A DNA stretch of 8,089 bases from an uncultured Clostridia bacterium (GTDB taxonomy: Bacteria > Bacillota > Clostridia > Christensenellales > CAG-138). The notes beneath the pieces are model-generated. The model was given only the letters and a program-made list of their open reading frames with translations. It did not search any database and was not told the DNA's origin. Shown here one piece after another: positions 5,224 through 8,089 of this stretch (the stretch's first letter is position 1; each line of letters begins with the position of its first letter). A program made the position numbers and the translations under genes. The DNA lies in contig CALEPU010000076.1 of NCBI GenBank assembly GCA_937913075.1, forward strand, positions 1 to 8,089, in the 5' to 3' direction.

Positions 5224-6450
5224 ATGGATACCGTGTTTGTAAAGGACAAGAAACTGGCGGTCGTCACCGCTGTCGATAACGAGTTCATTACGGGCTATCT
5301 TCCCGCCGCGCCGGAGCTCGCTTTAAAGGCGTACCTCTATGGGCTCATGCAGCTTGAGCTGCCCTCCGGCAGCAGGGGGGATATCTGTGCCGCGCTTGGC
5401 TGCACCGATAACGACCTTCGAGCCGCCTTTTCCTATTGGGAGGGGCTTGGGCTCGTCACCGTTTTGGCGGAGGAGCCGCTGCAAATAAGGTACAACAGCG
5501 TCGGCAGTGCCGTCTATTCCGGCGGCGCCCTGAAAGGCGATACAAGATACGGCGAGTTCGTGCGCCGTCTGCAAGCAGTGCTCGGCACAAGGATACTGAG
5601 CGGAGCTGAGCTTGCAAAGCTCTACGATTGGCTCGACGTTTTCGGCTTCGAGCCGGAGGCGGCGGTCGCCATAGTCGCCTATTGTCTTGAAAAAAAAGGC
5701 GCAAGGACGGCGGTCGCCTATATGGATGCGGCGGCAAGGGGCATGGCGGCAAGGGGTGCTCGCACACTTGAAGACGTCAAATCGGCAATAGAAGATGAGC
5801 GTATGCTGAAAAGCGGCGCGGCGCGCATAATCAAGCGCTGGAATCAGCACCGCTCGCCCACGCAGGATGAGCTCGCTCTATATGAAAAATGGACCGAGGG
5901 CTGGGGGTTTGACGATGACGCGGTGCAGCTTGCCTGTGCCGAGATGACCGCTGCGGAGAAGCCGAGCTTCGCCTATCTCAACTCCATTCTTGAGACTTGG
6001 CATAAGGGCGGCGCCGTTACAAAGGAGCAGCTCCGCGAGAAGGCGCGCCTTGACGACAGCATAGCGGAGATCACTCGCGAGGCTTTCGCCCGTGCGGACT
6101 TAAAGGGCAGACCCTCCAACCAGCACCGTCAAAAGGTGCGCGAGTGGGTGGTGGATATGCACCTCAGCCCCGAGCTGATATACCTCGCCGCCGAGCTTAC
6201 GGCGGAAGGCACTCAGCAGTTTGCCAACATGAAGCGCATTATTAAGGATTGGCACGATAACGGCATTTCCGGGCTCGAAGCCGCAAAAGCCTACTACGAG
6301 GCGTATCAGAAGAAGACGTACTCGGCTCAAAGGAGCACGAGCAAGACAAGACGTGCGCTCAATTATATGCAGGGCGGCACCTATACCAAGGAGGAGCTTA
6401 AAAAATTGGGCGTCAGCTTAGGAGAGGAGTTCTACGAGGATGACGATTAA
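5224..6450 (+). CDS. DnaD-like primosome protein with apparently three DnaB_2-type modules
   Basis: DnaD-family proteins bind and remodel origin or restart DNA and help recruit the helicase loader in Bacillota. The 408 residues begin with a probable winged-helix region (about 30-80: AYLYGLMQL, GDICAALGC, DLRAAFSYWEGLGLV). Three repeats of the DnaB_2/DnaD C-terminal module follow. Two carry the characteristic Y/N-xxx-I-xx-W-H core: YLNSILETWHKGG (251-263) and NMKRIIKDWHDNGI (335-348). A first, more diverged copy spans about 108-185, where YMDAAARGMAARG (166-178) takes the place of the core. A basic stretch (KKTYSAQRSTSKTRR, 363-377) and an acidic tail end the protein. I start at the ATG at 5224 rather than the GTG at 5206, because the -10 box at 5210-5215 lies between them. 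The downstream helicase loader overlaps it by 11 bases. The family is well supported; the count of three modules is by eye. Confidence 0.88.
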   Translation: MDTVFVKDKKLAVVTAVDNEFITGYLPAAPELALKAYLYGLMQLELPSGSRGDICAALGCTDNDLRAAFSYWEGLGLVTVLAEEPLQIRYNSVGSAVYSGGALKGDTRYGEFVRRLQAVLGTRILSGAELAKLYDWLDVFGFEPEAAVAIVAYCLEKKGARTAVAYMDAAARGMAARGARTLEDVKSAIEDERMLKSGAARIIKRWNQHRSPTQDELALYEKWTEGWGFDDDAVQLACAEMTAAEKPSFAYLNSILETWHKGGAVTKEQLREKARLDDSIAEITREAFARADLKGRPSNQHRQKVREWVVDMHLSPELIYLAAELTAEGTQQFANMKRIIKDWHDNGISGLEAAKAYYEAYQKKTYSAQRSTSKTRRALNYMQGGTYTKEELKKLGVSLGEEFYEDDD

Positions 6451-7393
6451 CGGAAGAACGTCGGACCGCACCGTAATTGAAAACGAAGCGATGCGCAGGC
6501 GCAGCATAACGAGGCGTGAGATGGAGCAGAGAAAAGAAAGGCTTTCGTCCCTTTGCCCTCGGGCGTTGGAAATTCAAAAGGAGATGAAGGCTGTTACCGT
6601 CGACATAGCCAACAAGGTAACCGAAGCTCCCGGCGACGCCCCTCAGCTTATGAAGCTTTTGGAGGGAATTCTTGCCCGCAAGCGCGAGGAGTACGCGGCG
6701 GCGTTAGCCGATGTGGGGCTTGAAGCCGATTACCTCGAACAGGTCTATTTTTGCAGCGAGTGTAAGGATACCGGCTATGTGAAAAACAAGCCGTGCAAGT
6801 GTATGCAGCAGACGATGATCGTCGCAAGGTTCGCATGCTCCGGCGTAAATCCCGATCAAAACTTCGAGAGCTTCAGGTTCGATCTGCTCGACGATGCAAA
6901 ACAGCAGAGGATCATAAAGAACATTTACGATTATTGCAGGAGCTACGCCGAAAGCTTCCCCGATAACGAAAGGAAGGATATGGTCCTGATAGGTCCGCCC
7001 GGCGTAGGCAAATCCTTCCTGCTGAACTGCATCGGCGGCAGTGTGCTGTCAAGAGGCTTTTCCGTTTTGAAGCTCACCGCGAACAGGCTGATACAGAATA
7101 TCCTCGACAACCTGCATAACAGCGCCGCCGAAAGGATAGATTTCACTCTGCCCGACCTTTTGATTATCGACGATCTCGGTACGGAACCCATGGTAAACAA
7201 CATTACCGTTGAGTCCCTTCTCAATATCATCAGCGACAGGCAGGAAGCGGGCAGGGCAACGCTGCTTGCAACAAACCTCGGGACCGCGCAGCTTGCCGAG
7301 GAATACGGCGGCAGGATACTTTCACGCATAATTTTATCGAATTCATCGAAGGTCATCACGATAGAAACCGCCGACGTCAGACGGAAACGATGA
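6440..7393 (+). CDS. DnaC/DnaI-type replicative helicase loader (AAA+ ATPase)
   Basis: This ATPase would load the ring-shaped replicative helicase onto single-stranded DNA during initiation or restart. The 317 residues have a helical N-terminus (1-100) for helicase contact and a zinc finger CSECKDTGYVKNKPCKC with cysteines 105, 108, 119 and 121, as in DnaI. The AAA+ core has Walker A GPPGVGKS (185-192), Walker B LLIIDDLGTE (240-249), sensor-1 LLATNL (275-280) and the arginine-finger box GGRILSRI (290-297). Length and order fit the family. The start ATG lies inside the end of the dnaD-like gene, preceded by AGGAG about 14 bases upstream and GAGG directly before it, so translation is probably coupled. 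The pairing with a DnaD-domain gene is a common Clostridia arrangement. A phage-type DnaC is a less likely alternative, since the surroundings are chromosomal housekeeping genes. Confidence 0.92.
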   Translation: MTINGRTSDRTVIENEAMRRRSITRREMEQRKERLSSLCPRALEIQKEMKAVTVDIANKVTEAPGDAPQLMKLLEGILARKREEYAAALADVGLEADYLEQVYFCSECKDTGYVKNKPCKCMQQTMIVARFACSGVNPDQNFESFRFDLLDDAKQQRIIKNIYDYCRSYAESFPDNERKDMVLIGPPGVGKSFLLNCIGGSVLSRGFSVLKLTANRLIQNILDNLHNSAAERIDFTLPDLLIIDDLGTEPMVNNITVESLLNIISDRQEAGRATLLATNLGTAQLAEEYGGRILSRIILSNSSKVITIETADVRRKR

Positions 7394-7409
7394 TTAAAAC
7401 CTTACGGAC

Positions 7410-7436
7410 AGCGCTCTTTACGGGCGTTGTTTTTTT
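7410..7436 (+). terminator. Rho-independent terminator of the dnaD-like/dnaC-like operon
   Basis: The stem AGCGCTC/GGGCGTT (with two G-U pairs) encloses the loop TTTAC and can be extended by C7409-G7429 and A7408-U7430. A run of seven T follows (7430-7436). It begins 16 bases after the stop codon and separates this operon from the deacetylase gene. Confidence 0.75.
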
Positions 7437-7445
7437 GCGCGTGTG

Positions 7446-7474
7446 CAATATTGAAGAAGCTTTGCGCATATAAG
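7446..7474 (+). promoter_or_regulatory. Sigma-E-like sporulation promoter for the deacetylase gene
   Basis: CAATATT (7446-7452), a 14-base spacer and CATATAAG (7467-7474) fit the Bacillus sigma-E consensus (KMATATT, 14-15 bases, CATACAMT) at 6 of 7 and 6 of 8 positions. The housekeeping reading, TTGAAG (7451-7456) with GATAAC 17 bases on, is weaker. A sigma-E promoter suits a PdaB-type gene. The site lies directly after the upstream terminator and ~28 bases before the predicted ribosome binding site's ATG side. Confidence 0.4.
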
Positions 7475-7501
7475 ATAACAGAAACGATTTGGAGGAAAAC
7501 T

Positions 7502-8089
7502 ATGAAGGTATTTGTCATAACAAAAAAGACCCTTTGCATCGTCGCAGCGGCGGCAGCAGGTCTTATTCTCGCGATAGTGCTTGCTCTCAGTCTCGGCTCC
7601 GGTAAGGAAAGCGGCAGTGAAAAACAGGGCGGTAAAGCTGCTCCCGCTTCCGCGAGCGCGTTTGGCTCCGATATCGAGCCCACACCGGAGACAGCCGCAA
7701 TGGTTGAGGCAGAGCCCTCCGCTGCGCAAACGAGCGCGAGGCTTGCCGCATCGGGGCTTCTCATGGCTTCGGACGAGTACGAGGTGGAGGTGCTTGCCGC
7801 CTTCAAAAAGGAGCTGCCCGTCTATTCCGTGGCAAGGGAAGACAAAAAGATCGCCCTCACGATTGACGCCGCATGGGATGACGATAAAACTCCTTTTATA
7901 TTGCAAACGCTTGAAAAATACAATGTCAAGGCGACCTTCTTTCTCTGCGGCTTCTGGGCGGAGGCGTATCCGGATCAGGTAAAAGCCATTTACGACGCGG
8001 GGCATACCATAGGCAACCACAGCATGACTCATCCCCACATGAATAAGCTCTCCGCGCAGCAGATAAAGGACGAGATAGAAAAGCTCGAC
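7502..8089 (+). CDS. PdaB-like polysaccharide deacetylase, N-terminal part (runs off the window)
   Basis: Members of this NodB-fold family remove acetyl groups from cell-wall or spore-cortex sugars outside the membrane. The 196 codons present start at an ATG with GGAGG six bases before it. Residues 8-31 form a single membrane anchor or uncleaved signal. A low-complexity Ala/Ser/Glu/Pro linker (about 32-95) follows, then the catalytic domain from about 105. Motif 1 reads TIDAAWD (120-126) instead of TFDDG: the first Asp (122), the presumed catalytic base, is kept, but the second, metal-binding Asp is Ala. Motif 2, HSMTHPH, keeps both metal histidines (173 and 177). The stretch LPVYSVAREDKKIALT before motif 1 resembles B. 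subtilis PdaB (YbaN), which has a similar DISW variant. The remaining motifs lie beyond the right edge. The family is sure, the PdaB assignment probable. Confidence 0.85.
   Translation, partial: MKVFVITKKTLCIVAAAAAGLILAIVLALSLGSGKESGSEKQGGKAAPASASAFGSDIEPTPETAAMVEAEPSAAQTSARLAASGLLMASDEYEVEVLAAFKKELPVYSVAREDKKIALTIDAAWDDDKTPFILQTLEKYNVKATFFLCGFWAEAYPDQVKAIYDAGHTIGNHSMTHPHMNKLSAQQIKDEIEKLD

Noticed and set aside
6440..7393. Phage replication module (dnaD/dnaC pair as prophage genes)
   Set aside because: No phage structural, integrase or repressor genes are nearby, and base composition matches the neighbouring housekeeping genes.
7418..8038. 206-codon frame on the - strand opposite the deacetylase
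   Set aside because: It overlaps a gene with clear NodB motifs and a good ribosome binding site, and it runs across the terminator and promoter; its translation has no recognisable features.

Overview
The window is mostly a stretch of a Clostridia-like (Bacillota) chromosome of moderately high GC. The evidence is strong Shine-Dalgarno sequences (GGAGG type), a DnaD-domain protein next to a DnaC/DnaI-type helicase loader, a pair of CNNM/CBS membrane proteins, a PdaB-like polysaccharide deacetylase with a sigma-E-like promoter (suggesting a spore former or a descendant of one), and an intergenic palindromic repeat of a kind I associate with gut Clostridia. The first ~450-480 bases look different. 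They hold the end of a Bacteroidota-type nucleoside phosphorylase and the start of a Bacteroidota-type glycine-zipper lipoprotein without a Shine-Dalgarno. The change of character falls inside one open reading frame (217-786), so the left end is either a metagenomic assembly chimera or, less likely, a real recombination joint.

Layout. 1-196: C-terminal fragment of a nucleoside (uridine-type) phosphorylase, + strand. 217-786: lipoprotein signal and glycine zipper fused in frame to an unrecognised helical segment. 787-1115: gene-free zone with two terminator hairpins of identical sequence (807-832 and 1066-1091) flanking a ~166-bp palindromic repeat (872-1037). 1116-2552 (-): type I glutamine synthetase with its own promoter at 2605-2633. 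2652-3965 and 3962-5131 (-): two tandem, translationally coupled CNNM/DUF21-CBS proteins. 5168-5215: compact divergent promoter region whose two -35 boxes overlap. 5224-6450 (+): DnaD-like primosome protein with apparently three DnaB_2-type modules. 6440-7393 (+): DnaC/DnaI-like helicase loader overlapping it by 11 bases, closed by a terminator at 7410-7436. 7446-8089 (+): sigma-E-like promoter and the start of a PdaB-like polysaccharide deacetylase that runs off the right edge.

How the genes work together. The DnaD-like and DnaC-like proteins form a two-gene replication-initiation unit that would remodel origin DNA and load the replicative helicase. The leftward unit joins two putative divalent-cation (Mg/Co-type) membrane proteins with glutamine synthetase, a Mg/Mn-dependent enzyme. 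The CNNM genes are an operon, but glutamine synthetase probably has independent transcription. The deacetylase is a separate unit, probably concerned with the spore or cell-wall peptidoglycan.

I found no convincing new multi-gene system. The points most worth checking are the taxonomic break inside 217-786, the duplicated terminators around the palindromic repeat, the back-to-back promoters with a nearly leaderless dnaD-like transcript, and a glutamine synthetase of the adenylylatable architecture whose target tyrosine is phenylalanine.
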